A stretch of DNA of 64,000 bases from Eustoma russellianum (Eukaryota; Streptophyta; Magnoliopsida; Gentianales; Gentianaceae): NCBI GenBank assembly GCA_036186865.1, contig AP025051.1:20895724-20959723 (forward strand). Direction: 5' to 3'. Positions 33,353 to 44,120 of this stretch are shown one piece after another; within the stretch, counting starts at the first letter, position 1; each line of letters opens with the position of its first letter. Both the position numbers and the translations under genes were made by a program. Under the pieces are notes generated by a model, which ran no database searches, was not told the origin of the DNA, and worked only from the letters and a program-made list of their open reading frames with translations.

Positions 33353-34553
33353 TGATGAGCCCACGATGGGGTCAACGCAACATATTTTCATGCATCATTT
33401 ATTGTCACATGTTAGTTCTGTAAGACATGGCATATCACTGTTAACTCCGCACACACTAGTGCTACTTCTTATGTCTTATAGTCTTAACTAACCCTTAGGA
33501 CATGTCATATATGTTGTGTATCTTGTGTTTGTTGCTTGGTTTTGAAGATAGGTCAAAGAGAGCTTTACATTGAAGAAGCATGTTGTACATATCTTTAGTT
33601 GTTCTTTTTAATATTGTTGGTTGGTTAACCTTGTTTTAGGATAGTTTGTGTTGTATTATTGCCTTGTCTTTCAGGTACACGTACATAGCTTGGAAATACA
33701 ATTAGAATCTGAATTTTTGTCCAAGCAAGGAGGTGATAAGCAAGTAGCTTACAAGCAAGGAGGTGACAAGCACTCATGTCAAATTCAAGAATTGTTCTTC
33801 ACGTTAAAATGGATGTACAAGCTGCTCAAATCATTAACCAATAGGAAGAAGTCTTGCAAATATTCAAGCCAATCAAAAAAAAGCAAGGAGACAAGCAAGC
33901 AAGCTGCACAACAAATGAACCAATCAGATCCTTGAAGTTTAAGGCATGATTCACGCAAGATTGCTTTGAAAATTCAAAGCCAAACTTGCAACCAATCAAA
34001 GGGGAGTTCAAACCAAGCTGCTCATTGTATTATCCAATCAAAATTATGGCTGAAATCAAGCAAGGAAGAAACGGCAAAAGCAACCAGATTTCTTGGAACC
34101 AAAGTTGTTCAAAAGCAAGCATGTAATTTTAGACTTGTACCTTGTACTTTAAACCTTGTACCTATGTCATTTTCGTTTGTTATAAGTAAGGTAGGAACCT
34201 GAATGTAAAAAACAACAATTCAAACATATTTCAATCAAAATTTCCTTTAAGGAATTCTCAACTTTTCTAGTTGATGTTTAAGACCACTAACGGTTTTCTT
34301 CCAAGTTCATAGCCTAGAACTTGTTAGTATTTTACTTCATTTTTGGTTTACAGCATCTTAGGGTCTCAATGAGGTTTTAGATGTGTTGGAATACCAAAGA
34401 GGAAGAGGTGTTGGTATAAATTGAGCCAAGAACAAACGGTTACAGTTCAAGGGGTGTCATTGTGATGTTCTTTGCCATAGCTGAGGTTCAAATCAATTTG
34501 GAATAGGAGACAAAGTCCTTGGAACGTTTATCTAGCCTTCGTTTGGCTCATCA
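33353..34553 (+). repeat. 5' LTR of element E
   Basis: 1201 bp, TGATGAGCCC...GGCTCATCA. TATA-like TATAAA at 34415-34420. It contains the 95-residue form of the KQGGDK small open frame (33648-33935). Confidence 0.92.
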
Positions 34554-34554
34554 A

Positions 34555-34567
34555 TTGGTATCAGAGC
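34555..34567 (+). other. Primer binding site of element E
   Basis: TTGGTATCAGAGC one base after the 5' LTR. Confidence 0.85.
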
Positions 34568-36523
34568 TTTGGTTAGTCTTCTATTCATGTTTACATTGCT
34601 TAAACTTGCATATGCATGATGCTGCCCAAAACCGTTTAGTAAACTGTTTTGTTGTTCAATTAGATTCTGTTTGTTTAGGTAGTTAGTTTATGTTTTAAAG
34701 TGTTTATTAGTTGGTTTACAATAGTTTGGTAAATTAGTTTTAAGTTGCAAAACCGAAAACCATCACAAAAAGAACTTAGACTAGACCTAAGTGTTGTTAG
34801 AATCCCTTTGTGTAGTTTAGATTAAAACCGTGTGTGAATCTTGTTGTTCTAGTTGTTCAATCTAGCTTAGATAATGTTCATTAGGTCCTAATCTAGAAGT
34901 TTAAACGGTAGTTTAGGGATTCCTTAAAACAGAAAACTTGAACACAAAAATAGATTAGTTGATAGTTTAGTTTGTAATCAAGTTGTTAAAATTCTGTTTT
35001 AGTAGTTGTGTGCAATCTGTTTTACACGTTTTATTTGCTGCCTTATTCAGCTTAGTTAGAGTAGTTTACAACATAGTTTAAGTGTTTAGTTGGTTGTTTA
35101 GTTTAGCACAAGAAATCCGAAAACTAAAGATCAAAACAAGTAGTTTTAGCTAACTAAGTGTGCTGCCTAGTTTCTAGTGGTATACGTTTGATAAGTAGGA
35201 TATAAACACTTGCATCTAGTATCATCTAGCTTAGAAACTGATTGCATCATACAAACGAAAACCAACACAAAAACAAGTAGAATAGATAATTTAAAAACAA
35301 AACAAAACAAGTTAGTTAGTTTGCATCAAAACTGAATTCCATTAGTGTTATAGTAATCAGCCCTTATAAATTGCATTTAGAAACAACTAAGTTGCTTTTA
35401 GCTATCTTAAGATTAGTTAGATCATTTGCATCAAAAACAGAAAAAAAACCGAAACAGTTTAGTTTAAACTTGATTAAATCTTTGAATGCTATTTGTTTAA
35501 ACTTGTTGAATTTGATTTCACCACCCCCGTTACATCTTAAGTCATTGTTTGGTACAAACTTGATTGAATCTTTTAATTGAAACATTATTGACTTGAGATT
35601 TGTTAAAAGTGAAGTAAATTTGTAAGAAACAAGATTTGATTTCAAATTTTAACGTTGGCTTTACGTTCATTTTTACTTGGGATTGATTCAATTGTTTAAA
35701 GACTTTATTGGACTTAAGTTCTTACTTAGGATCACTTTGTCTATATTTATCCCTACACTGTTAAATTGCCGACCCTGTTATCATCTTGTTGTCTTTACAC
35801 TTCTTCAACTTGCATTGAACTTTCATCTATATTTGGTTGTTAAATTTGTGAAACAGTTTTCATATCATTAGTGTTCTTCCGTGTTGTTCAAAGAACGTTT
35901 CACAAAAGCCACACCAAAACTTGTGCAAGTAAAACCAAAGAAAAAGAAGCCGTGAGCAATGTCTCATAAAGGCAAGTGAGCAGTAGACTCACAAAACAGA
36001 CAAAGCCAATCCAAAGGAAAATAATTAGGCTTGTTTGTGAAAGAAACTGAGAGAAAAGTCATTTTTAACGTCAAAAAGCAAGAGACAAGACGTATGAGTG
36101 ATTTGCACAAGAAGTGAGATATAGCCATCCAAAGTTCACAAAAGGTGAATTGTGCAAAACCAAAAGCAAATACCTACACCAAAAGTGTTGACTGTTGTAA
36201 AAGGTTCCTCGAACAAACCCTTGTTGAACACTTGTGTGTATGTACTGTCTTTCACTTTATTTACAATTGAATGTGCATTAAAGTTTAAAGTAAGTCAAAG
36301 GATTGTTCTGTACAAACCCTTAGCTTTCTTTGATTCAGCCAAAAACATCACTTGACTTCTATTTTTCTTTGAATCTTAGATAGTCCAAGATTGTTGTTTA
36401 TTCAATTGTCAATTTGAAGTAGAAATTTACGTTTTGTTAAAGTTATAGTTTGATCTTACTTGCTTGTATTCTGACTTATTTATCTCATTGTTTTACCATC
36501 TTGGTTGATTGTTTTGATTAAAC
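34568..36523 (+). other. Leader of element E
   Basis: 1.96 kb, AT-rich, homologous in blocks to the leader of C in reverse orientation (for example the ttgcatttagaaacaacta block near 35370 and 47600). A diverged form of the leader stem-loop lies at 36293-36327 (AAAGGATTG...ACAAACCCTTAGCTT), followed by TTTGATTCAGCC. No other ORF is supportable. Confidence 0.7.
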
Positions 36524-37573
36524 ATGATTCTAAAAACCATTTGGGGAGTTGAATGCCATAGGAGAGACTATGATGAACTGGAAAAACGTATGAACTCCTT
36601 TGGTCGTACGAATGGTTTATGGGTTGGATATTGGGAATGTAAAACTCCTAGATATCAAACTCTTTCTCAGTGCAATAAAGACGTTAGTGTATATTACAAT
36701 GAAATGCTTGATGATTTGTACTATGCTTATGTTGAAGAACATGAGGAATTAAGCATGATTAGGTTCTTTGCTGGATTATATAAAGAGATCGCTGATTGCA
36801 TGTTGTCTGAAAAATTCTCATCACTTTATGACATGTATAAAAAGGCAAAGATTGTTCAATCAAACCTAATCCCATGGCAAGTTAATCAAAACTATGGGTA
36901 TGAACAGAACTCTTGTGATTCTGAAAATGACAAACCAAATCCAGTTAAGTTAAGCAATTTGAGTCAGCCTATGGATAATATTGAAAATGCATTGCTTCAA
37001 CTTAGAGACATGGTGCAAGTATTGATAGAATCTGAAAAGAACAAAGACTTGCAATCTGACATTTCTGTGAATGATGGTTTGTATGAAATTAGCCCCAACA
37101 TGCCTGAAACTGGAACTCCTTTATCTGAATTGCATGTTCAACCTTGTGTATTGTCTGAAGAAGACCCTTCACTTGAATCAGTTGGTGATTTCCAAAGTGT
37201 TAGTCGTTTGCTTATAGATGATGTTAATTGTGATAACACTTTGTCTGAAAATGATTTACATTGTGACATGCATATAAATGAAATCCCTGTGCATGATCTG
37301 CATTCTGCTGAGATGCTTGTTTCTGGGTTACAATCTGAATTACATCCTGTACATTTCATTGATGACATTGATGTAAGTAATTCTGTTGAGAATGACATTG
37401 ATAAACTAGATTCTTATGATTTGATGTTAGCTGAACTAGATTGTTTACTTGATGTAGAGCTTGATCATGATGTCATTATTGAAATAGATTCAGCTACAAA
37501 TGAACATAAATCCTTGGATGAACTAGTTAATGAATTGAATGACATATTTAGTATAGATGAAGACTATTTCTGA
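36524..37573 (+). CDS. Gag-like acidic protein of element E
   Basis: 349 residues starting MILKTIWGVECH. Residues 35-115 match D and the Gag capsid: VSVYYNEMLDDLYYAYVEEHE, then MIRFFAGLYKEIADCM, then LYDMYKKAKIV. The remainder (about 120-349) is acidic, with repeated short DLH/ELH words and the ending LNDIFSIDEDYF. There is no zinc knuckle, protease or RT. Capsid similarity plus the lack of pol is the layout of Gag-only non-autonomous elements (TR-GAG type). The function of the acidic tail is unknown. The frame is fully open and the LTRs are young, so expression is plausible. Confidence 0.78.
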   Translation: MILKTIWGVECHRRDYDELEKRMNSFGRTNGLWVGYWECKTPRYQTLSQCNKDVSVYYNEMLDDLYYAYVEEHEELSMIRFFAGLYKEIADCMLSEKFSSLYDMYKKAKIVQSNLIPWQVNQNYGYEQNSCDSENDKPNPVKLSNLSQPMDNIENALLQLRDMVQVLIESEKNKDLQSDISVNDGLYEISPNMPETGTPLSELHVQPCVLSEEDPSLESVGDFQSVSRLLIDDVNCDNTLSENDLHCDMHINEIPVHDLHSAEMLVSGLQSELHPVHFIDDIDVSNSVENDIDKLDSYDLMLAELDCLLDVELDHDVIIEIDSATNEHKSLDELVNELNDIFSIDEDYF

Positions 37574-37968
37574 AATATCTATTTCATCCCATCTTGTTGA
37601 ATGTCTGCCTGTTGTCATCTCAATTGATACATCTTGTCTAAATATTGCACATGTCTGTAAGATTTGTACATTTAGTGTTAACATGTTGCAATATGCTTTT
37701 TGGATGTTGTTTTATCTGTTAGGATGTATGTGTTCTAAAATTTTTGTTATCATATTGTTAATACATCCTAAACATTTTAGAAAGCGTGTACACACCTTAT
37801 TCTTTCTTCAAAGATAAAGATGCACCAAGGTATTTCACCTTCACCATTTGTATTATCATGTTCATATTGATTATGGTGTAGATGATCATACGTGTACATC
37901 CTACATCCCTATCCCTTATTCTCTTCATGTTGAGATTCGAGGACAAAACATTTTCAAGAGGGAGGGAA
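37574..37968 (+). other. 3' segment and polypurine tract of element E
   Basis: An out-of-frame stretch (37557-37817) ends with LLIHPKHFRKR, the motif that in D and G lies in the main ORF, so E has lost that extension by an upstream stop or shift. The palindrome before the tract is decayed (GAGATTCGAGGACAAAAC at about 37932-37949). The tract AAGAGGGAGGGAA abuts the LTR at 37969. Confidence 0.7.
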
Positions 37969-39172
37969 TGATGAGCCCACGATGGGGTCAACACAACATA
38001 TTTCCATGTATCATTTATTGTCACATGTTAGTTCTGTAAGACATGGCATATCACTGTTAACTCCGCACACACTAGTGCTACTTCTTATGTCTTATAGTCT
38101 TAACTAACCCTTAGGACATGTCATATATGTTGTGTATCTTGTGTTTGTTGCTTTGTGTCTTTGAAGATAGGTCAAAGAGAGCTTTACATTGAAGAAGCAT
38201 GTTGTACATATCTTTAGTTGTTCTTTTTAATATTGTTGGTTGGTTAACCTTGTTTTAGGATAGTTTGTGTTGTATTATTGCCTTGGCTTTCAGGTACACG
38301 TACATTGCTTGGAAATGCAATTAGAATCTGAATTTTTGTCCAAGCAAGGAGGTGATAAGCAAGTAGCTTACAAGCAAGGAGGTGACAAGCACTCATGTCA
38401 AATTCAAGAATTGTTCTTCACGTTAAAATGGATGTACAAGCTGCTCAAATCATTAACCAATAGGAAGAAGTCTTGCAAATATTCAAGCCAATCAAAAACA
38501 AGCAAGGAGACAAGCAAGCAAGCTGCACAACAAATGAACCAATCAGATCCTTGAAGTTTAAGGCATGATTCACGCAAGATTGCTTTGAAAATTCAAAGCC
38601 AAACTTGCAACCAATCAAAGGGGAGTTCAAACCAAGCTGCTCATTGTATTAACCAATCAAAATTATGGCTGAAATCAAGCAAGGAAGAAACGGCAAAAGC
38701 AACCAGATTTCTTGGAACTAAAGTTGTTCAAAAGCAAGCATGTTATTTTAGACTTGTACCTTGTACTTTAAACCTTGTACCTATGTCATTTTCGTTTGTT
38801 ATAAGTAAGGTAGGAACCTGAATGTAAAAAACAACAATTCAAACATATTTCAATCAAAATTTCCTTTAAGAAATTCTCAACTTTTCTAGTTGAAGTTTAA
38901 GACCACTAACGGTTTTCTTCCAAGTTCATAGCCTAGAACTTGTTAGTATTTTACTTCATTTTTGGTTTACAGCATCTTAGGGTCTCAATGAGGTTTTAGA
39001 TGTGTTGGAATACCAAAGAGGAAGAGGTGTTGGTATAAATTGAGCCAAGAACAAACGGTTACAGTTCAAGGGGTGTCATTGTGATGTTCTTTGCCATAGC
39101 TGAGGTTCAAATCAATTTGGAATAGGAGACAAAGTCCTTGGAACGTTTATCTAGCCTTCGTTTGGCTCATCA
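37969..39172 (+). repeat. 3' LTR of element E
   Basis: 1204 bp, almost identical to the 5' LTR, with a few substitutions and a small indel near 38150. It is followed by TAGTC. Confidence 0.92.
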
Positions 39173-39177
39173 TAGTC

Positions 39178-39476
39178 CTAGCTATATGAATGAGGAATTT
39201 GACTTGTCCATGTTCATGCATCCAAAGCACATTACAAAAAGGTGCTGGTTGTTAAGCATTCTTGTTAAGATGTTCTTATATGTGTTATTGGATGCATGCT
39301 TCATTCTTGAGTTATATGTCCACCCCAAACATATTAGGATAAAAATTTCCATGAATGTTGTGTCTAAATTGTTTAAGTGTGTCTTTCATAGTTGTTGGAT
39401 TTTTGTGGTTCTTTTCCCCCTCAGTACATCCATGCTAAGATTCGAGGACGAATCTTTTCTAGGAAGGAGGGATTGA
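39178..39476 (+). CDS. Gag-like acidic protein of element D, 3' part
   Basis: This resumes the D frame after E: the codon phase at 33352 continues at 39178. It is hydrophobic, with two copies of an H-P-K-H motif (MHPKHITKR, VHPKHIRIK) as in G and near E, and hydrophobic runs that could be membrane segments. The last residues (FEDESFLGRRD) are encoded by the palindrome and polypurine tract. The stop TGA is formed by the first three bases of the 3' LTR (39474-39476). D's full protein would be about 470 residues without E. Confidence 0.68.
39437..39473 (+). promoter_or_regulatory. Palindrome and polypurine tract of element D
   Basis: AAGATTCG (39437-39444) and CGAATCTT (39449-39456) are a perfect 8-bp inverted repeat with spacer AGGA. 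The tract AGGAAGGAGGGAT abuts the LTR. Here the palindrome is translated as F-E-D-E-S, a different frame from A and C. Confidence 0.8.
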
Positions 39477-40548
39477 TGCACACACGTGCAAGACGTTATA
39501 GGTGTGTCTTAGTTAAATTGCACTTCATGCGTTGCATTTTGTGTGTTTTAATTTCTTGCATTTTCTTTTATTATCCTTTCTCTTACTTGTTTGATTTTTT
39601 TTATGTCTTTGCTTGCTTTGTAGGGGCTCTTGGAGTTGCCAAACCCGTTTGGAAGTGTTAGACCAAGAATGCTGAAAAGTGCTGAAAATTGCATGAACTT
39701 TATGGGCGTGTAACTCATTCATGCAAACTCCAAATTGAGTCATTCAAAATCCAAAAGTCAAGTCCCGGATGTGAACTAAATTTTTCAAGAAGGACTCATC
39801 TTCAAATTCGACAGGCATCGGCGGCAAAAGTCCAGTCAACCAAGGGCGCCATTTCTGCCTAAAATCCAGCCACCTGAAAATTGCTTGAACTTTGAGGGCG
39901 CGTAACTCAGTCATGGGAACTCCAAAATGGGTCATTCAAAAGCCAAAATTCAAGATGAACATGTGAACTAAATTGTTCAAGAAGGACACTTCTTCAAATT
40001 CTGCTCGTATCCGTGGGACAAGTCAAGTAAACCAGAGGCACCACTTCAGCCTAAAATCCTGCACCCTTGTTTATTCTTGGAGTTTGAACTCTTTAAGCCA
40101 ATTGAATAGTTCCAAACGTTTTGGTCTGGCCCTAAGACCAGAATATTTGTGCTTTATTGTACTTTTGACTAGGGTAAGTGTTAGGATGAGTTTTATCCTC
40201 ATTTAAGCCATGTAATCCAATTTTTGCATTCAGCTTGGTTGAAGAATAAAAATTCAGTTGCTTTTCTCCTTAGAAGGCATCTTTGTTTTATTGATTTCTC
40301 ACTAAAAATCAAGTCTAAAAACCTTCAAAGTTTGAGCATGCTTGAGGGTGATTGCCAAGACAAGATGAATGCTGCCTAGGAGGGTGATTATCATTTGCCT
40401 AGTCCACACCATTCTTCAAGGCTTGGTTGCTCATTTCAGCCTATCTAAAGACATTGGAAGCAAGGAGGAGCTTGGCCCCTTTGTGCCTAACCCATTGTTG
40501 GAAGAGAAGCTTGGATAAAAGAGTGGGATCCTACCCGTGCTTGCATCA
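39474..40548 (+). repeat. 3' LTR of element D
   Basis: 1075 bp, uninterrupted, TGATGCAC...GCATCA. It shows the empty target site of B at 40258-40262. The pair differ by scattered substitutions, so D is older than E. Confidence 0.88.
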
Positions 40549-40769
40549 ACAAGCCCAAATACATCACAAAAACACTTGAACATTCTGATTATAGCTTACA
40601 TTGAGTACAAATTGTGAATTTGTGTGCATAAAGCCTAAGTTAACTAAAGATTGCCCAGGGCAACCCTTAGTTATTCTTTGATTCAGCCTTATACATCACT
40701 TTTGGTCTCAATATATCTTTGAATCATAGCTATTTTGTTCAAGTTTGTGTGACCTTTGCTTGGAGTTTG
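40549..40769 (+). mobile_element. Fragment of a second D-type interior
   Basis: Matches the D leader at 31638-31858, including the stem-loop (40641-40673, the best-paired copy). It abuts the D 3' LTR directly, without PBS or the first 1.1 kb of leader. It may be the remains of a tandem D array sharing one LTR, with a deletion. It is truncated on the right by element C. Confidence 0.75.
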
Positions 40770-41957
40770 TGATGAGCCAAATAAAGGCTAGAAAACGTTT
40801 CCAAGACTTTGTCTTCTATTCCAAATTGATTTGAACCTCAGCTATGGCAAAGAACATCACAATGACACCCCTTGAACTGTAACCGTTTGTTCTTGGCTCA
40901 ATTTATACCAACACCTCTTCCTCTTTGGCATTCCAACACATCTAAAACCTCATTGAGGCCCTAAGATGCTGTAAACCAAAAATGAAGTAAATACTAACAA
41001 GTTCTAGGCTTTGAACTTGAAAGAAACCGTTAGTGGCTTAAGCTTCAACTAGAAAAGTTGAGAATTCCTTAAAGGAAGTTTTGATTGAAATGTGTTTTAT
41101 AATCTGGTTGCTTGTACATTCAGGTTCCTAACCTACTTATAACAAACGAAAATTACAAAGGGTACAAGGTTTAAAATACAAAGTACAAGTCTAAAAAGAA
41201 CATGCTTGCTTTTGAACAATTTTGGTTCCAAGAAAGCTGGTTGCTTTGCCGTTTCTTCCTTGCTTGTTTTCAGCCTTCTTTCTAGATCAATTTTGATTGG
41301 ATAATACTTTGAGCAGCTTGCTTTGAATTGCCTTTGATTGGTTGTAAGTTTGGCTTTGAATTTTCAAACCAATTAAGCCTTAATCAGCCGATTTCTTCAA
41401 AGGAGTTGATTGGATCAAATTTTGTGCAGCTTGCTTGCTTGTCTCTAACTTGATTTTGATTGGTTTGAACATTTGCAAGACTTCTTCCTATTGGTTAAAG
41501 CTTTGAGCAGCTTGTCCATCCTTGTTTGCGTGGAGAACAATTCTTGAATTTGACATGAGTGCTTGTCATCTCTTTGCTTGTAAGCTACTTGCTTATCACC
41601 TCCTTGCTTGAACAAAAATTCAGGTTCTAATTGCATTTTCAAGCTAAGTACGTATACCTGAAAGACAAGGCAATAATACAACACAAACTATCCAAAAACA
41701 AGGTTAACCAACCAACAATATTAAAAGAACAACTAAAGATATGTACAACATGCTTTTGATACAACTAGATCAAAGCTTGTATCATATAAACCCAATGGAC
41801 ATCATCTCTGCTTGGTTCATCCTCTTCATGCCTATAAAGAAATGATTCAACACAATGTAACAACTTCTTAGCCATACTCCTTGTTATGGGACCTGTGCGG
41901 AGCAGTGAGGTGTCATCATTAGTGTTTGTGTCCACAAGGTTAGGCTGTAGCTCATCA
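40770..41957 (-). repeat. 3' LTR of element C
   Basis: 1188 bp, TGATG...CATCA. It encodes the Pol tail (stop at 41765) and the small KQGGDK-type frame (41445-41684, one repeat altered to KQRDDK). Confidence 0.9.
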
Positions 41958-42943
41958 TTCCCTCCCACTTGAGAAGGATTCGTCCTCGAATCTGAATCAA
42001 TACTAAATGGAGAAAGGTCAGCAACATTAAAAGTTTTAGAGATAGGACCATACCTTTCTTCAGGAAGATCGAGAACATAGGCATTATCACCAAGCCGTTT
42101 CAACACTTTGAACGGTCCATCGCCTCTTGGCTTCAACTTTGAGTCCATTTCCTTAGGGAATCTTTCTTTCCTCAAGTGTAACCAAACAAGATCACCAGGC
42201 TCAAATATAACAACTTTACGATTCCTGTTGGCTCTATTGGCATACACTTTATTCTTAGCTTCAAGTTGTGACTTAACCTTTTCATGCAATTCTTTCACAA
42301 GTTTTGCTTTTCGTTCACCATCTAAACTAACACGTTCATGAACAGGTATGGGAACAAGATCAAGCGGGGACAAAGGGTTAAAGCCATAAACAACTTCAAA
42401 AGGAGAATGCAATGTTCCACTATGAACAACTCTATTGTATGCAAACTCAATATAAGCTAAGCAGTCTTCCCAATTCTTTATGTTCTTTTGAATGACAACA
42501 CGTAACAGTTGAGACAAAGTTCTATTAACAACTTCAGTTTGACCATCGGTCTGTGGGTGAGCAGTTGTAGAAAATAACAATTTAGTACCTAGTCTACTCC
42601 ACAAAACACGCCAGAAATGACTTAGAAACTTTGTATCTCTATCACTAACAATTGTACGTGGCATGCCATGCAATCTAACAATCTCTTTAAAGAACAAATC
42701 AGCAATATGAATAGCATCATCAACTTTCTTACATGCAATGAAATGTGCCATTTTGGAAAATCTATCAACAACAACAAAGATGCTATCTTTACCAGTTTTG
42801 GATCGAGGCAATCCCAATACAAAGTCCATAGAAAGATCAGTCCAAGGTGAGCTTGGAACAGATAAGGGAGTGTACAATCCATGTGGTTGTGTTCTAGATT
42901 TTGCTTGTTTGCAAGTTACATTGGTCACATACCTTATCAACAT
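41765..42943 (-). pseudogene. Integrase and LTR-encoded tail of pol (element C)
   Basis: 392 residues from 42943, in a different frame from the upstream part. Compared with B, two bases are missing near 42915, within the last pair of the HHCC finger (CDQC...), so integrase is cut off from Pol. The core MDF, SDRDTKF and QTEVVN, the GDGPF module and the tail GPITRSMAKKLLHC are all intact. Confidence 0.9.
41958..41993 (-). promoter_or_regulatory. Polypurine tract and palindrome of element C
   Basis: The minus strand reads AAGTGGGAGGGAA against the LTR. GATTCG (41977-41982) and CGAATC (41987-41992) form the palindrome, read by Pol as D-S-R-T-N-P. Confidence 0.8.
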
Positions 42944-44120
42944 GTGCTTTCATATGCGGCCAGAAGAAATGCTCCTTAAGTGTTTCCAAAGTTTTTAACG
43001 AGCCAAAATGACCCATTAAACCTCCTCCATGAGCTTCTTTTATCAACAACTCTCTTAATGAACACATTGGTACACATAACTTATGTTCTTTAAACAAATA
43101 ACCATCATGCAAGTAATATTTAGCAAAAGGTGAATCCATGCATGCTTGATAGATAGAACTAACGTCATGATCAGAATGATACATCTCTTTGATAGACTCA
43201 AAACCAAACATGTTACATGAAAGAGTAGTAATCAAAGTATAGCGACGAGATAATGCATCAGCAACAACATTTTCTTTTCCTTGCTTATACTTGATCACAT
43301 AAGGGAATTGTTCAATGAATTCAACCCATTTGGCATGTCTTTTGTTCAATTTTCCTTGACCTTTTAGATACTTAAGGCTTTCATGATCAGTATGAATCAC
43401 AAATTCCTTAGGTTGCAGATAATGTTGCCAAGTTTGTAAAGAACAGACAAGGGCATACAATTCTTTATCATAGGTTGAATAATTTATGGAAGCTCCTTTC
43501 AATTTCTCACTAAAGTAGGCAACAGGTTTGTTACCTTGATGCAATACAGCTCCAATGCCAACTCCACTGGCATCACATTCAACTTCAAACATTTCATCAA
43601 AGTTGGGCAATCTCAGGATAGGTGCAGAAGTTAGACGTTTCTTAAGTTCCTCAAAGGCTTGTTGTTGTGTTTCTCCCCATTCAAAACTTGCATCTTTCTT
43701 GAATAACTCATTCAAGGGTGCAGCTATGGTAGAGAAATCCTTCACAAAACGTCTATAGAAGCTAGCTAATCCATGAAAACTCCTAACATCTCCAGCAGAC
43801 TTAGGGGTTGGCCACTCAGTTATGGATTTAACTTTCTCTTGGTCCATTTCGATTCCTTCAGCACTAATCACAAATCCTAAGAATGTAACCTTCTCCAGAC
43901 AAAAAGAACACTTCTTGAAATTAGCATACAACTTTTCTTTCTGTAGGGTGACAAAAACAGCTCTAAGATGTATCAGATGTTCACTTAGGGTCTTGGAGTA
44001 GATAAGAATGTCATCAAAGTAAACTACTACAAATTTCCCTATGAATTTCCTTAAGACCTCATTCATTAACCTCATGAAAGTACTAGGGGCGTTGGTTAAA
44101 CCAAAGGGCATAACTAACCA
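42894..44120 (-). pseudogene. RT palm, RNase H and integrase finger part of pol (element C)
   Basis: 405 residues from 44111. The RT catalytic VVYFDDILIY is intact. RNase H motifs ECDASGVGIG, STYDKELYAL, HTDHESLKYL and DALSRRYTL follow. The frame runs out just after CDQC because of the 2-base deletion. The upstream stop is a GAA-to-TAA change in FGLYEW. Confidence 0.9.

Larger units (their letters stand above)
33353..39172 (+). mobile_element. Element E: complete non-autonomous LTR retrotransposon nested in D
   Basis: 5820 bp with near-identical LTRs (33353-34553, 37969-39172), PBS, leader, one Gag-like ORF, polypurine tract and a perfect TSD TAGTC (33348-33352, 39173-39177). The LTR from about 33580 onward and the leader are homologous to B and C, but the first 230 or so bases of the LTR are unrelated to them. 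E is thus a non-autonomous partner of the B/C family. High LTR similarity suggests it is one of the youngest insertions here. Confidence 0.93.
21724..40548 (+). mobile_element. Element D: non-autonomous LTR retrotransposon, split by nested insertions B and E
   Basis: The 5' LTR is 21724-22487 plus 30247-30533, interrupted by B. The PBS is at 30536-30548. The ORF is 32251-33352 plus 39178-39476, interrupted by E. A polypurine tract adjoins the 3' LTR at 39474-40548. Without its guests D is about 5.2 kb and has no pol genes. The left flank TTATG does not match the base run after 40548 (ACAAG), so the right boundary has been altered; a D-like interior fragment follows instead. Confidence 0.85.

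Noticed and set aside
40549..40553. ACAAG as the right-hand TSD of D
   Set aside because: The left flank is TTATG; no match even with one mismatch, so no duplication is claimed.
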